NCBI GenBank assembly: GCA_963823675.1
Contig: CAWGMT010000025.1
Coordinates: 558,001 to 622,000 of the forward strand
DNA from: CAWGMT01 sp963823675
GTDB taxonomy: Bacteria > Planctomycetota > Planctomycetia > Isosphaerales > Isosphaeraceae
Direction of reading: 5' to 3'
Length of the DNA: 64,000 nucleotides
How positions within the stretch are numbered: position 1 is the first letter of the stretch; each line of letters begins with the position of its first letter. This document shows positions 1 through 8,657 of the stretch, in pieces. Position numbers and translations under genes: made by a program. The notes under the pieces were generated by a model. That model was not told where the DNA came from and did not search any database. It saw nothing but the letters and a program-made list of their open reading frames with translations.

Positions 1-451
1 GCGAGAACGCGAGGTGCCCTTCGATGCCGCGTGGAGACGAATCCGGGCTTTCCCCGAGGTCGCTCGTAACCGCCAGGCCCCAGACGTTCAAAGGCCAGCG
101 ATTGCGGATCGTCACGCTCACGGGAACCGCCTCTCCCTCCCGCGCCCTCGACCGCTGGTACGTGAACGAGCCCAGCACCCCCCGGATGATCAGCCAGGGC
201 CAGGCTACACCAAGAATGAGAACCACCAGCAGGACAAGGGCCGCAATGAAGCCTTGGGGGCCGAGGCCGAGGCCGCACAGGATCGACGCACAGAGCGCCG
301 CCACGATCACAGCCAGCGGATTGCGACCCCACCGGAGACAAGATTCAAGCCGTGAAGCATGCTCCCTGGTCAAATAGTCGCCCAAGCGCGCGAACCACCC
401 CTGCGGGGGCCGCGAGCATTTCAGCGTCTGCTTTGAATCACGCATTTGCAT
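1..451 (-). CDS. DUF58 domain protein, N-terminal part (cut by window edge)
   Basis: Reading the minus strand from ATG at 451 (or 445) gives an open frame that runs off the left edge. It begins with a basic stretch containing QGWFARLGDYLTRE, followed by two closely spaced hydrophobic segments at about residues 45-90, then GEAVPVSVTIRNRWPLNVWG. This layout (short cytoplasmic head, two membrane helices, then a beta-rich domain opening with 'RxREGExVPVxVxIxN') is that of DUF58 proteins, often encoded with MoxR ATPases and VWA proteins. The diagnostic DUF58 core lies outside the window. Plus-strand open frames over the same bases look like shadows. Function is unknown beyond family; likely a membrane-anchored partner of a MoxR-type chaperone. 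Confidence 0.65.
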   Translation of the reverse strand, partial: MQMRDSKQTLKCSRPPQGWFARLGDYLTREHASRLESCLRWGRNPLAVIVAALCASILCGLGLGPQGFIAALVLLVVLILGVAWPWLIIRGVLGSFTYQRSRAREGEAVPVSVTIRNRWPLNVWGLAVTSDLGESPDSSPRGIEGHLAFS

Positions 452-544
452 GGAGCGGAAAACCTGTCAGATTGAGCGCCGGGGAATCGGTACACTTGCC
501 ATGCACGGTCAGCTCGGCGCCGAGTCAGCTCAATGATCGAAGCG

Positions 545-1021
545 CTATTTGTCCGATGCTTTTTCCTCGGCGGCGCCGGCAGGGGCGGTTGCGATGGCCT
601 TGGCCATCGCGCGGCACGTTTCCTCGCATTTCTTGCAGGCGGCGACACACTCCTTCATCTGCGGATCGTCATGACGGCCACACTCGATCGCGCAGAGACT
701 GCACGCCTCCGCGCAGGCCAGGCACGCCGTCGCGATCAGAGGACTCTCACGAGCCATCAGTTCCGCTGAAAGCTTGCAGAATTCCTGGCAGTCGATCGTC
801 ATGACGGCCGTGCGTTGATGGTCGGCATGGCCGTCCTTGACTTTTTCGAAGCAGTGGTGGAACGTCTCGTTGCAAATCGTGGAGCAAGCCTCGCATGCCT
901 TCAGGCATTCGCCATGAAGCTTGTCGTGGTGGTGCGGATGTTGCGCGCTCGATCTGGTTGCGCCCAGTGTGGCGCTGGCGAAGCCGGCCCCGATAACGCC
1001 AAGAAGTTCACGACGTCTCAT
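545..1021 (-). CDS. Tat-exported four-helix-bundle copper storage protein (Csp family)
   Basis: 158 aa from ATG at 1021, chosen because AAGGAG lies 8 nt upstream; an upstream in-frame start would add 12 residues. The N-terminus MRRRELLGVIGAGFASATLG is a twin-arginine signal. The mature part is full of Cys spaced along helices: CLKACEACSTICNETFHHC, CQEFC, CLACAEACSLCAIEC and CVAACKKCEETC, with His next to several of them. This is the pattern of Csp1-type copper storage proteins, in which Cys line the core of a four-helix bundle and hold many Cu(I) ions. A His-rich stretch (QHPHHH) follows the signal. Role inferred: copper buffering outside the cytoplasm. No copper regulator is visible nearby. 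Confidence 0.88.
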   Translation of the reverse strand: MRRRELLGVIGAGFASATLGATRSSAQHPHHHDKLHGECLKACEACSTICNETFHHCFEKVKDGHADHQRTAVMTIDCQEFCKLSAELMARESPLIATACLACAEACSLCAIECGRHDDPQMKECVAACKKCEETCRAMAKAIATAPAGAAEEKASDK

Positions 1022-1475
1022 CGAAAAGTCTCCTTGCATCATGGATTGGTTGATCAATACGAGTCAGCGGAGATTGTTGGTGTTCTGACGGATTGGAACG
1101 GAGTTGGACTCGATAGAACCCGGGCGCGGCATTTCCGGGAACACTTGCCCAGGATTTCTTACGGCGCGGAGGTCACCAGCAATCAAGCGCGGGATCTCCG
1201 GCCTTGGCGGCGCGAAACTACCCTTTTCGGCCCTGGCAGCATCTTCAAAACATCCGATGCCCGCGCGCTCTCGGATCGGGGCAAGCCGGACGTCGTTCGC
1301 GTGAACTCACGTTACTTTCGGAATGACCGGTGAATCCGCGAAGCGACACGGACCGGGTGCGCGATATGCGCGGCCCGTCGTCCGATGTACTCGCCACCGC
1401 AAGCTGACGGCGGTGGAGAAAGAGCGCGGGCGATTGCAGGATGTCCCGAGGCTTCAAGCGATGCCTTGGGGTCGA
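1022..1475. other. intergenic, no gene recognised
   Basis: About 450 bases between the copper-storage gene and the next minus-strand gene. Open frames in all six frames are short, Arg/Pro/Ser-rich and lack ribosome sites. It holds the upstream region of the copper-storage gene, but no clear promoter or copper-regulator operator was seen. Confidence 0.4.
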
Positions 1476-1829
1476 TCAAGAAATGGTGAGGGACCAGAGC
1501 GGTGGAGCGCGCGGGCTCGATGGGATATAGTGAGCTACTGGGCAAGGCGCGGCCGGTGCGGGAAAGGCAGGCTCGAGCGCGACGTCCAGGGGAAGGTCGC
1601 AAGACAGATCAAACGGAAGCTGCCCCTGAGCAAAGAAATGGCAGATCAAGCATTGATCGGCCGAGTCACGACGCGATTGGGAGGCATCGTCGCCGCGATC
1701 CGATTTCGACGCCGCGCTCAGATCGTGGGACGACCCGGGCAGCCCGTGCAAGCAAGGCCCGCACAGCGTGACCAGCATGTGGCACGCCAGCAGAGAGCCC
1801 AGCAGGAAATGTCGAAATAGTCGAAACAT
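1476..1829 (-). CDS. small secreted Cys-rich hypothetical protein
   Basis: 117 aa. The N-terminus MFRLFRHFLLGSLLACHMLV is a good signal peptide or membrane anchor. It is followed by TLCGPCLHGLPGSSHDL, and later CLICHFFAQGQLPFDLSCD. The paired CxxC motifs (CGPC, CLIC) and the signal suggest an exported metal- or redox-related small protein. I do not recognise a named family; similar short exported Cys proteins with this layout occur in planctomycetes. No strong ribosome site is visible, so the start is less sure than the frame. Confidence 0.5.
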   Translation of the reverse strand: MFRLFRHFLLGSLLACHMLVTLCGPCLHGLPGSSHDLSAASKSDRGDDASQSRRDSADQCLICHFFAQGQLPFDLSCDLPLDVALEPAFPAPAAPCPVAHYIPSSPRAPPLWSLTIS

Positions 1830-1939
1830 GTGAATATGATCTTAGGAGATCCGACAGCGACGGAATTCATCTTGAACGACTTCATCGGATTCGTCAAGTC
1901 CCGGCTTACATCGAAATTCTGGCAGGAGCCGATCAAGCC

Positions 1940-2317
1940 ATGGCCCGGAAGACAGTCGCAATCGTCGGCGCGAGCGCCGATCGATCCAAGTATGGCAACA
2001 AGGCGGTCCGCGCATTTCAACACGCCGGGTGGATGGTCTATCCCGTTCACCCCAAACTGAAGAAGGTCGAGGGATTGGAGGCCTATCCCAGTCTGGACGC
2101 GCTCCCCGTTACCGAACTCGACCAAGTCAGTCTTTACGTCCCCGCAGAGGTGGGAATCCAAGTTCTCGATCAAGCGGCGCGGAAGCGGGCCCGAGAGTTA
2201 TGGCTCAATCCGGGTACCGAATCCCCGGAACTGTTGCATCGCGCCACGGAACTCGGGTTGAGCGTGATCCGGGGTTGCAGTATTCTCGGCGTCGGCGAAG
2301 ATCCCGGCGAATTGTAA
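1940..2317 (+). CDS. CoA-binding domain protein (YccU-like)
   Basis: 125 aa. It starts MARKTVAIVGASADRSKYGN, a Rossmann-type glycine motif (VGAS) with the serine/aspartate pattern of the CoA_binding family, and continues with GWMVYPVHPKL, SLYVPAEVG, LWLNPGTESPELL and the closing GLSVIRGCSILG. Length matches the single-domain YccU/YneT-like proteins, whose role is unclear but whose fold binds CoA or nucleotides. It stands alone: the gene upstream is on the other strand and the next gene begins about 380 bases downstream. Confidence 0.9.
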   Translation: MARKTVAIVGASADRSKYGNKAVRAFQHAGWMVYPVHPKLKKVEGLEAYPSLDALPVTELDQVSLYVPAEVGIQVLDQAARKRARELWLNPGTESPELLHRATELGLSVIRGCSILGVGEDPGEL

Positions 2318-2696
2318 GAACCACCACGACTGGTAAAACCTGCCCAGCCTCATTCACTGGCGGTTCCGAGGCGAAGCACGAATGAACGGAAACCGTAAAC
2401 CTCTAGCGGATTTTAACTTCAGTCAGAACGCCGCTCGGATATCACACGAAATGCACCAGGCCTTCTGGTGAAGCACACGCATGGCATACCGATTGCTCAC
2501 GTACGGAAAGCTCTTCAATCGATCCCTTCGCAGTGCACGCCGGATCACGTCGGACTCACGCACAGATGAAGCCACCGGGCCCCTTGCCGAGGCTTGCTGC
2601 AACCAAGGAAGAAGTGTGCAGTTGGATAGACTGCCACGTCGCGGCGGGGATCGTCACGACGGCGATTTCCATCACGGCTCGAACAGGAGGTTCATG

Positions 2697-3728
2697 ATGT
2701 CCTCGCTGAAATCGCTTGTCCTGGGAATCTTCGTCTGGGGAGTCATCGCCGCCGGCGTGCGAGCCAATGTGCTCACCTGGCCGAATAGCACACCGGACAA
2801 CTGGGCGGTTTTCGTTGCCTCGGGGTCCGGCAGCAGCAGCTCTAATTCCATTTCCTTCAACAATTATTGGGCGGCGATTCCAACGCCCGCGGCCCCGTCA
2901 GCTTCGGCTGTCCCAGTGACGACGACCGCTCAAACCACGGTCATTTCCAACGTGCCGGCGACCACGAGTACGGCTTCGCCCTTCAGTGCGGCGGCGGCTT
3001 CCTCCTCGAATTCCTCAACCTCGTCTCCGCCGGTTGACGCTTTCATCAACATGGGAAGCGGCCCCTATCCCGACGCGGCTCTCATCACGATTGGCGGTGC
3101 GCAGCCCTGGTACAACAGCTCCCAGATCAGCAGTTTCTTCGGGGGTCAGCCGACCGCGTCGCAGCAGCAGAGCTTCGACAGCACCGTTCTCTCGCGCGTT
3201 CAGCAGACGTTCGCCCAGAGTGGTGTATCGATCTCTTTGACGTCCGACCCGAGCGTGGCCGCACACCATACCATTAGCCTGGTCTCGAATACCGGGAGCG
3301 CATCGCTCAGTAGCGCGATCGGGATGACCCAGGTGGGATCCAACGGCTTCAGCTTCATCGATCAAATCACCAAGTCAGCCCAGAATCTCGACCAGCTCGA
3401 GTGGATCGTGGCGCACAATATTTCCCACGAGCTCATGCTCGCTCTGGGCGTGCCCGAGAATTACGACCAGACAGGAAACTACGTCGATTCCAAGCTCGCG
3501 AACTGGTCCATGATGGTGAATCCGAACGCGACCTTCAGCCCGGGAGCCTCTCAGGCGCTGCTCCAGGCCATTCAGAACGAGACCGGTAACTCCGGCTACC
3601 TGGGTGCACAGGCCTTGAATCCATCGGTGACGCCCGCCCCCGAGCCGGCGACGTGGGCCATGTGGGCGCTCGCGGTCACGACCGCCCTGGTCGCACGCCG
3701 CAGCCGCAGCCGACGAGCCTCGGCGTGA
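2697..3728 (+). CDS. PEP-CTERM exported protein with degenerate metzincin-like motif
   Basis: 343 aa from ATG 2697, with AGGAGG six bases upstream; a longer frame extends upstream but lacks this site. Residues 1-24 form a signal peptide. The C-terminus has PEPATWAMWALAVTTAL followed by an Arg-rich tail, a textbook PEP-CTERM sorting signal (PEP, one membrane helix, RRSRSR). The middle has a Ser/Thr/Ala-rich stretch and then a segment resembling secreted metalloproteases; at about residue 244 it reads HELMLALGVPE. That lines up with the zinc motif HExxHxxGxxH, but the second and third His are Leu and Glu. It is therefore probably a non-catalytic relative or uses other ligands. Likely destination: cell surface or extracellular matrix. 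Confidence 0.72.
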   Translation: MSSLKSLVLGIFVWGVIAAGVRANVLTWPNSTPDNWAVFVASGSGSSSSNSISFNNYWAAIPTPAAPSASAVPVTTTAQTTVISNVPATTSTASPFSAAAASSSNSSTSSPPVDAFINMGSGPYPDAALITIGGAQPWYNSSQISSFFGGQPTASQQQSFDSTVLSRVQQTFAQSGVSISLTSDPSVAAHHTISLVSNTGSASLSSAIGMTQVGSNGFSFIDQITKSAQNLDQLEWIVAHNISHELMLALGVPENYDQTGNYVDSKLANWSMMVNPNATFSPGASQALLQAIQNETGNSGYLGAQALNPSVTPAPEPATWAMWALAVTTALVARRSRSRRASA

Positions 3729-3759
3729 GTAGCAGGTCGAGCACCTTGGCATCGGAGAG

Positions 3760-4029
3760 GTGCATCATCAGACGGGGCGCATCAACTTGGATGCCGGCAT
3801 ATTCATACCCCATTTGCTTGCCGAAGAGATGCCGCCGGAGGTATCATCGCTTTATGCAAAAAGCCGAGCTTCGGTCCGTCAGGACGCGATCATCGTCCAC
3901 GAATTCGAGGAGGGCGTACATGGCGATCATGTGGTCGCCGTCGAACAGGCTCCGGATACCAAGCTGACGATCAGAGAAGAAGCCCGGCGGTTGCTCAGGG
4001 CGCAGATCCGGGGAAATTGGCGTGTTTGA
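3760..4029 (+). CDS. hypothetical protein, 89 aa
   Basis: GTG start at 3760, directly preceded by GGAGAG (tight spacing), so the start is uncertain; a stop lies 30 bases upstream in frame. The product reads as a real small soluble protein: acidic middle with DAIIVHEFEEGVHGDHVVAV and a charged helical tail LTIREEARRLLRAQ. The HEFEE-x3-H arrangement resembles a metal site, and similar 'AHEYEE...H...APDT' proteins occur in planctomycetes (from memory, not checked). It ends in a 4-base overlap with the next small frame. Confidence 0.5.
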   Translation: MHHQTGRINLDAGIFIPHLLAEEMPPEVSSLYAKSRASVRQDAIIVHEFEEGVHGDHVVAVEQAPDTKLTIREEARRLLRAQIRGNWRV

Positions 4030-4118
4030 ACCTCAATGATCGGCTCGAGGAACGTCGCAAATCCCTGGCGGAAGAAGCCGAGAACGAGGCAAAGAAGAAA
4101 GCGACACTGGTTCGTTGA
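4026..4118 (+). CDS. possible 30-codon coiled-coil ORF coupled to the preceding gene
   Basis: Begins with TTG at 4026, which overlaps the TGA of the preceding gene (TTGA), and encodes a highly charged helix (LNDRLEERRKSLAEEAENEA, then KKKATLVR). Codon content looks like coding sequence and the overlap suggests coupling, but the start codon is weak and the peptide is tiny. It could instead be the out-of-frame tail of the preceding gene after an indel. Confidence 0.3.
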   Translation: MNLNDRLEERRKSLAEEAENEAKKKATLVR

Positions 4119-4226
4119 ACAAAGCGCCCTTAGGCGGACGAGGTGTTAACTGAAGTCAAACACGGCCTGTCACGGGCCAGTATTGAATACCATCGAATAC
4201 GATCGACCAGCGTGTCAGGTAGACCC

Positions 4227-6281
4227 ATGCCCTCGTTTCAACTTGAAAGCCCGTTCGAACCCGCCGGGGATCAGCCCCAGGCGATCAAGCGGTTGGTCGA
4301 GGGCCTGCGCATGGGCCGGAAGAACCAGACTTTGATGGGTGTCACCGGCTCGGGCAAGACCTTCACGATGGCCAACGTGGTCGCACAATATGGACGTCCG
4401 ACTCTCGTCATGTCGCACAACAAGACGTTGGCCGCCCAGCTTTACGCCGAGTTCAAGGCGTTCTTTCCCAAGAACGCGGTCCGGTACTTCGTCAGCTACT
4501 ACGACTATTATCAGCCCGAGGCTTACATTCCCCAGCGCGACATCTACATCGAGAAGGATGCCTCGATCAACGAGGAGATCGAGCGGCTGCGGCTGGCGTG
4601 CACGAGCGCGCTTGTCTCGCGCGACGACGTCTTGGTCGTGGCGAGCGTCTCCTGCATTTATGGGCTGGGATCGCCCGAAGACTACCGCAAGATGATGGTC
4701 CGGCTCCGCTTGGGCGACGTCGTCGACCGGGATGAGCTTTTGCTCAAGTTTGTGGAGATTCAGTACGACCGCAACGACGTTGCGTTCGAGCGCGGGAAAT
4801 TCCGGGTGCGGGGCGATGTGATCGAGCTCTGTCCGGCTTACGAGGAGATCGGCTACCGCATCGAGCTCTTCGGCGACGAGGTCGAGCGGCTGGCCACCAT
4901 CGATCCGGTGACGGGCGGCGTGCTGGAGACACACCAGGAGATGTACGTCTATCCCGCCAAACACTTCGTGCTGCCCGAGGAACGGATCCAGGGGGCCGTC
5001 GAGGGCATCAGCGTCGAGCTCGAAGGAAGGCTCAAGGAGCTGAAGGAACAGGGCAAGCTCCTGGAAGCGCAACGGCTCGCTGCGCGCATGCGCTACGATA
5101 TGGAGATGCTCCTGGAGGTGGGCTACTGCTCGGGGATCGAGAATTACTCGCGCCATCTCTCGGGCCGACAGCCGGGAGAGACCCCCACGACGCTCCTCGA
5201 CTTCTTCCCGCCGGATAGTCTCATGTTCCTCGACGAATCGCACGTGACGGTTCCGCAGATTCGAGGGATGTTCGCCGGCGATTTCAGCCGGAAGAGCACC
5301 TTGGTCGAGCACGGGTTCCGCCTGCCGAGCGCGCTCGACAACCGCCCCTTGCGGTTCGACGAGTGGGAAAAGAAATTCGACCGGCATCTTTTTGTCTCGG
5401 CGACGCCGGCCGAGTACGAGCTGGCGATGTCAGGTGGTGAGGTGATCGAGCAGGTGATCAGGCCCACCGGGCTGGTAGACCCGGTGGTGCGGGTCGAGCC
5501 GGCGCGAGGACAGGTGCCCGCGTTGCTCGCGGAGGCCAAGTCGCGGGCGGCGCGTCGTGAGCGCGTTCTGATCACGACATTGACCAAACGGCTGGCCGAA
5601 GACCTGACGCTTTACTTGAAGGAACAGGGACTCCGGTGCAAATGGCTGCACTCGGAGCTCGACGCGATCGAACGGGTCACCATTTTGCGCGAGCTCCGGG
5701 AGGGAGCCTTCGACGCCCTGGTGGGCGTCAATCTGTTGCGGGAAGGGCTTGACCTGCCGGAGGTGTCGATGGTCTGCATCCTGGACGCAGACAAGGAGGG
5801 GTTCCTGCGCAGCGAAACTTCATTGATCCAGACAATCGGCCGGTCGGCCCGGCACGTCAATGCCGAGGTGGTCCTCTACGCCGACAAGATCACTCTGTCG
5901 ATGCAGCGGGCCATCGACGAGACTCAAAGGCGCCGTAAGCTGCAGCTCGAGTACAATCGCGAGCACGACATTACTCCGGAGACGATCGTCAAGGCGATCC
6001 GGCGTGGGATCGAGGAGGAGACCTCGGCTCGGGCAATCGCCCGATCGGCAGTCGGGCGCGACGAGCTCGGCGACGCCACCCTTGAATACGCCAGCGCGCT
6101 CGAGGCCGAGATGCTGGAGGCTGCGGAGAATCTCGAATTTGAGCGGGCAGCCGCTCTTCGCGACAAGATTCTCGCCATGCGTGCCGCCGGCGGCGACGGG
6201 CCCGGGCGGCCCGTCGCGTCTCCTCAAGCCCAGGGCACTCGCCGCAAAGCCAAGGCCAGGGGAGGCAGAAAAAGACAGTAG
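4227..6281 (+). CDS. uvrB: excinuclease ABC subunit B
   Basis: 684 aa from ATG 4227 (MPSFQLESPFEPAGDQPQAI); an in-frame extension to 4143 is not conserved-looking. UvrB is the damage-verifying helicase of nucleotide excision repair. Visible: Walker A GVTGSGKTFTMAN (about residue 37), beta-hairpin region SYYDYYQPEAYIP (about 90), helicase motifs DESHVTVPQI, SATPAEYE, GVNLLREGLDLPE and QTIGRSARH, and the C-terminal UVR motif region LEFERAAALRDKI. A basic Ala/Lys/Arg tail closes the protein. Family-normal length and all motifs intact. No other uvr gene is nearby. Confidence 0.98.
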   Translation: MPSFQLESPFEPAGDQPQAIKRLVEGLRMGRKNQTLMGVTGSGKTFTMANVVAQYGRPTLVMSHNKTLAAQLYAEFKAFFPKNAVRYFVSYYDYYQPEAYIPQRDIYIEKDASINEEIERLRLACTSALVSRDDVLVVASVSCIYGLGSPEDYRKMMVRLRLGDVVDRDELLLKFVEIQYDRNDVAFERGKFRVRGDVIELCPAYEEIGYRIELFGDEVERLATIDPVTGGVLETHQEMYVYPAKHFVLPEERIQGAVEGISVELEGRLKELKEQGKLLEAQRLAARMRYDMEMLLEVGYCSGIENYSRHLSGRQPGETPTTLLDFFPPDSLMFLDESHVTVPQIRGMFAGDFSRKSTLVEHGFRLPSALDNRPLRFDEWEKKFDRHLFVSATPAEYELAMSGGEVIEQVIRPTGLVDPVVRVEPARGQVPALLAEAKSRAARRERVLITTLTKRLAEDLTLYLKEQGLRCKWLHSELDAIERVTILRELREGAFDALVGVNLLREGLDLPEVSMVCILDADKEGFLRSETSLIQTIGRSARHVNAEVVLYADKITLSMQRAIDETQRRRKLQLEYNREHDITPETIVKAIRRGIEEETSARAIARSAVGRDELGDATLEYASALEAEMLEAAENLEFERAAALRDKILAMRAAGGDGPGRPVASPQAQGTRRKAKARGGRKRQ

Positions 6282-6385
6282 CCGGTTCCCGCGGCGTGGG
6301 GCCGCTTGGAGCCGGATCGCCTCGATTGCAGATTGTGACCTGTTTTTCGCATCTATGATCAATTCATCATTTCGGGGAGGCATAC

Positions 6386-7628
6386 ATGTCAGTTTGGTCT
6401 CGTTTGAGCACCCCAGGCGGTCGCTGGATGCCGGGGTCTCAAAAGCGGCGGGTGGAAAAGCCGGGTGAGTGGCTGCGCGGCCTTGCAGTGCTGGCTGTCC
6501 TGGTGCTTTTCGTCTGGCCGGCAGGCGGGTGCGACTCGGCGTCGTTCGCGCCTCCGCCACCTGATGAGATTCAAACCGCGCCTGGGGGCGCGCCTCCGAA
6601 GTTCCTTGCTCCCCCAGCCGCGTCGGACGTCCTGTTGCCGCCTCGGGCGGGGGCCAAGGCAATCGCGCTTGTTCTGGCCCGGCACGATCCCGATGATGCC
6701 GAGATCGTCAAGTCGGCCGCGCGAACCCAGGCGGGCTACGACAAGGTAAAGCTCGACATCACGATGCTCGAAGACCAGGACCTTCCCGCGCAGCAGGCCG
6801 GCTTGGTGCACGAGGCGCTGGCGCAATCCGCTTGCCTTGATTCTGGAGCCGGCCGACACGGAGGATAAGCGTCTGGCCCAGGCGGTATCCGAAGCCGAGC
6901 GGCAGGGGGTTCCCGTTTTCTTCCTCTATCGGCCTTTATCCGCAGCCCTCGTGGACTCGCAGCCATCCGCCGCCACGAGCGCCGCGCCGCCGCGTAGCGC
7001 GCAGATCTCAAAGCCGCCGGTCCTGGTAGGGGCGCCCGCTTTCGGTGAGTCGGCCAAGCTGCTGGTCGAGTCGGCGATCCGCAACGCCAAGAAGGGCGGC
7101 CTCGATCCCAAGCGAGGGGCGATTCTGGTGGTCAATACGGTGAGCGACGCGTTTGCCGGTGACCGCGCGACCGCGCTGCGCGAAGCACTCCGGAATGCCG
7201 GCATCGACGCCATCGACGAGATCCGCTTCGCTTACAAGGCTGATCTTGCCAACAAGATCATCGCCGAGCGGCTCAAAGCGAATAGCAAGGCCGTGATGGT
7301 TTTCGGGATCGACTCGCAATGTATTCCAGCGATTCGGCAGACGACGTCGGAACCCGACCTCGCAGACCGTCCCTTGGTAGTGGCCGGCTACGTTTCGGAT
7401 GATCGATTAATTCCGTTCACCATGAACGGCGATATCGCCGCGCTGGCCGAGTTCAATTCGACGCGGCTGATCCGCAAGGCGATCACGGCGGCGGCTTCGG
7501 CGGGCCAGGGCAAGGACGTGCCCCAACACATCGACATGCCTGTCAACTTTCACGATTCACGCCCAGGCACGGGCGTGCCCAAACGTCGTGGCGAGGCGCC
7601 GGGTGTCCCCAGAAAGGCAGCCGGCTGA
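6386..7628 (+). CDS. periplasmic sugar-binding lipoprotein, frameshifted
   Basis: The first frame (from 6386) gives a basic head, hydrophobic helix and lipobox-like VWPAGGC, then the first half of a type-1 periplasmic-binding domain (KAIALVLARHDPDDAEIVKS...). At about 6825-6840 reading must move to the frame that gives PLALILEPADTEDKRLAQAV, then VPVFFLYRPL and a second lobe with IIAERLKANSKAVMVFGIDS. Joined, the gene would encode about 414 aa. Loss of two bases from a GCGCGC run (GCGCTGGCGCAAT) explains the break. The fold is that of RbsB-like substrate-binding proteins (Peripla_BP_4), but no ABC transporter genes flank it, so the ligand and partner are unknown. Either a recent pseudogene or a sequence error. 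Confidence 0.75.
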
Positions 7629-7683
7629 TTGAAGTCTCCGGATCGTGGACACTGCTTGCGGGGACCAGGGAAAGGATTGCTCG

Positions 7684-8643
7684 ATGAATCGGCCAGGGTT
7701 CGGCTTCGGAGCGATCGAGAGCAACATCGCAGAGATCCTGATTCGCCTGGCGATCGATGAAGACCTGGGCGACCTCGGAGACATCACTTCCGCGGCACTC
7801 ATTCCGAGCGATGCCACAGGCTCGGTCCGGGTCGTGGCTCGCTCGATTGGCGTGCTGGCCGGTTTGTCGGTCGTGGAGCGGCTCGTGGCCGGTCTTGAAC
7901 TCGAAGCACACTGGCATCCCGAGCGAAGCGATGGCGATCGTCTCGAGCCGGGCGCAGTGATCGCGCGGTTTTCAGGTCCGATGCGATCGCTGCTCTCTCT
8001 CGAGCGCCCGGCGCTCAATTTTCTCCAGCACATGAGCGGAATTGCCACTCTTACGGATCGGTTTGTGGCTGCCGTCGCCGGCACGCGGGCTCTGATCATG
8101 GATACGCGCAAGACCACGCCCGGATGGCGGGCCCTGGAGAAATACGCGGTACGCTGCGGCGGCGGCGTCAATCATCGCTTCGGCCTTTCTGACGCCGTAC
8201 TCATCAAGGACAATCACCTGGCCTGGCTGCAATCGGTGATGGGCTCGGGGGTGTCCCAGGCGATCGCGGCGTCAATCAGGGCGGCACGCGCCAGTGCTCC
8301 GCCCGGGACCGTCATTGAAATCGAGGTTGATTCGCTCGACCAGCTTGAATGTGCGCTCGGGTGCGCTCCGGATATCATTCTGGTCGACAATTTCGGCCCG
8401 GAGTCGCTGGCTGTCGCCGTTCGTCGTCGCGACGCCGTGGCTCCGGCCGTCAAGCTCGAAGCTTCGGGAGGAGTCAATCTTGAAAGCGTAGCCGTGCTGG
8501 CCCGCACCGGTGTTGATCGCATCAGCGTCGGCGCCTTGACCCACTCGGCCCCCGCTCTTGACATCGCCCTTGATTACGAAATCGGTAAGGTACTGGGACG
8601 AATCGACGCGAGCGCGGGCCTTTCCGCCCACGCCAATCGTTGA
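7684..8643 (+). CDS. nadC: nicotinate-nucleotide pyrophosphorylase (carboxylating)
   Basis: 319 aa from ATG 7684; an in-frame GTG at 7645 is also possible. NadC joins quinolinate and PRPP to make nicotinate mononucleotide, CO2 and PPi in de novo NAD synthesis (cytoplasm). Visible family motifs: DEDLGDLGDITS at the N-terminus, ALNFLQHMSGIATLT, the substrate-binding DTRKTTPGWRALEKYAVRCG followed by GGVNHRFGLSDAVLIKDNH, EIEVDSLDQ, IILVDNFGPESL, LEASGGVNLESV and GVDRISVGALTHSAP. All are intact. The next gene (birA) starts 14 bases after the stop, so the two are probably cotranscribed. Confidence 0.97.
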   Translation: MNRPGFGFGAIESNIAEILIRLAIDEDLGDLGDITSAALIPSDATGSVRVVARSIGVLAGLSVVERLVAGLELEAHWHPERSDGDRLEPGAVIARFSGPMRSLLSLERPALNFLQHMSGIATLTDRFVAAVAGTRALIMDTRKTTPGWRALEKYAVRCGGGVNHRFGLSDAVLIKDNHLAWLQSVMGSGVSQAIAASIRAARASAPPGTVIEIEVDSLDQLECALGCAPDIILVDNFGPESLAVAVRRRDAVAPAVKLEASGGVNLESVAVLARTGVDRISVGALTHSAPALDIALDYEIGKVLGRIDASAGLSAHANR

Positions 8644-8657
8644 TTTGAAGCGCGAAC

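Noticed and set aside
4215..5387. 390-aa open frame antisense to uvrB
   Set aside because: The complete uvrB frame on the other strand explains it; no domain or start signal.
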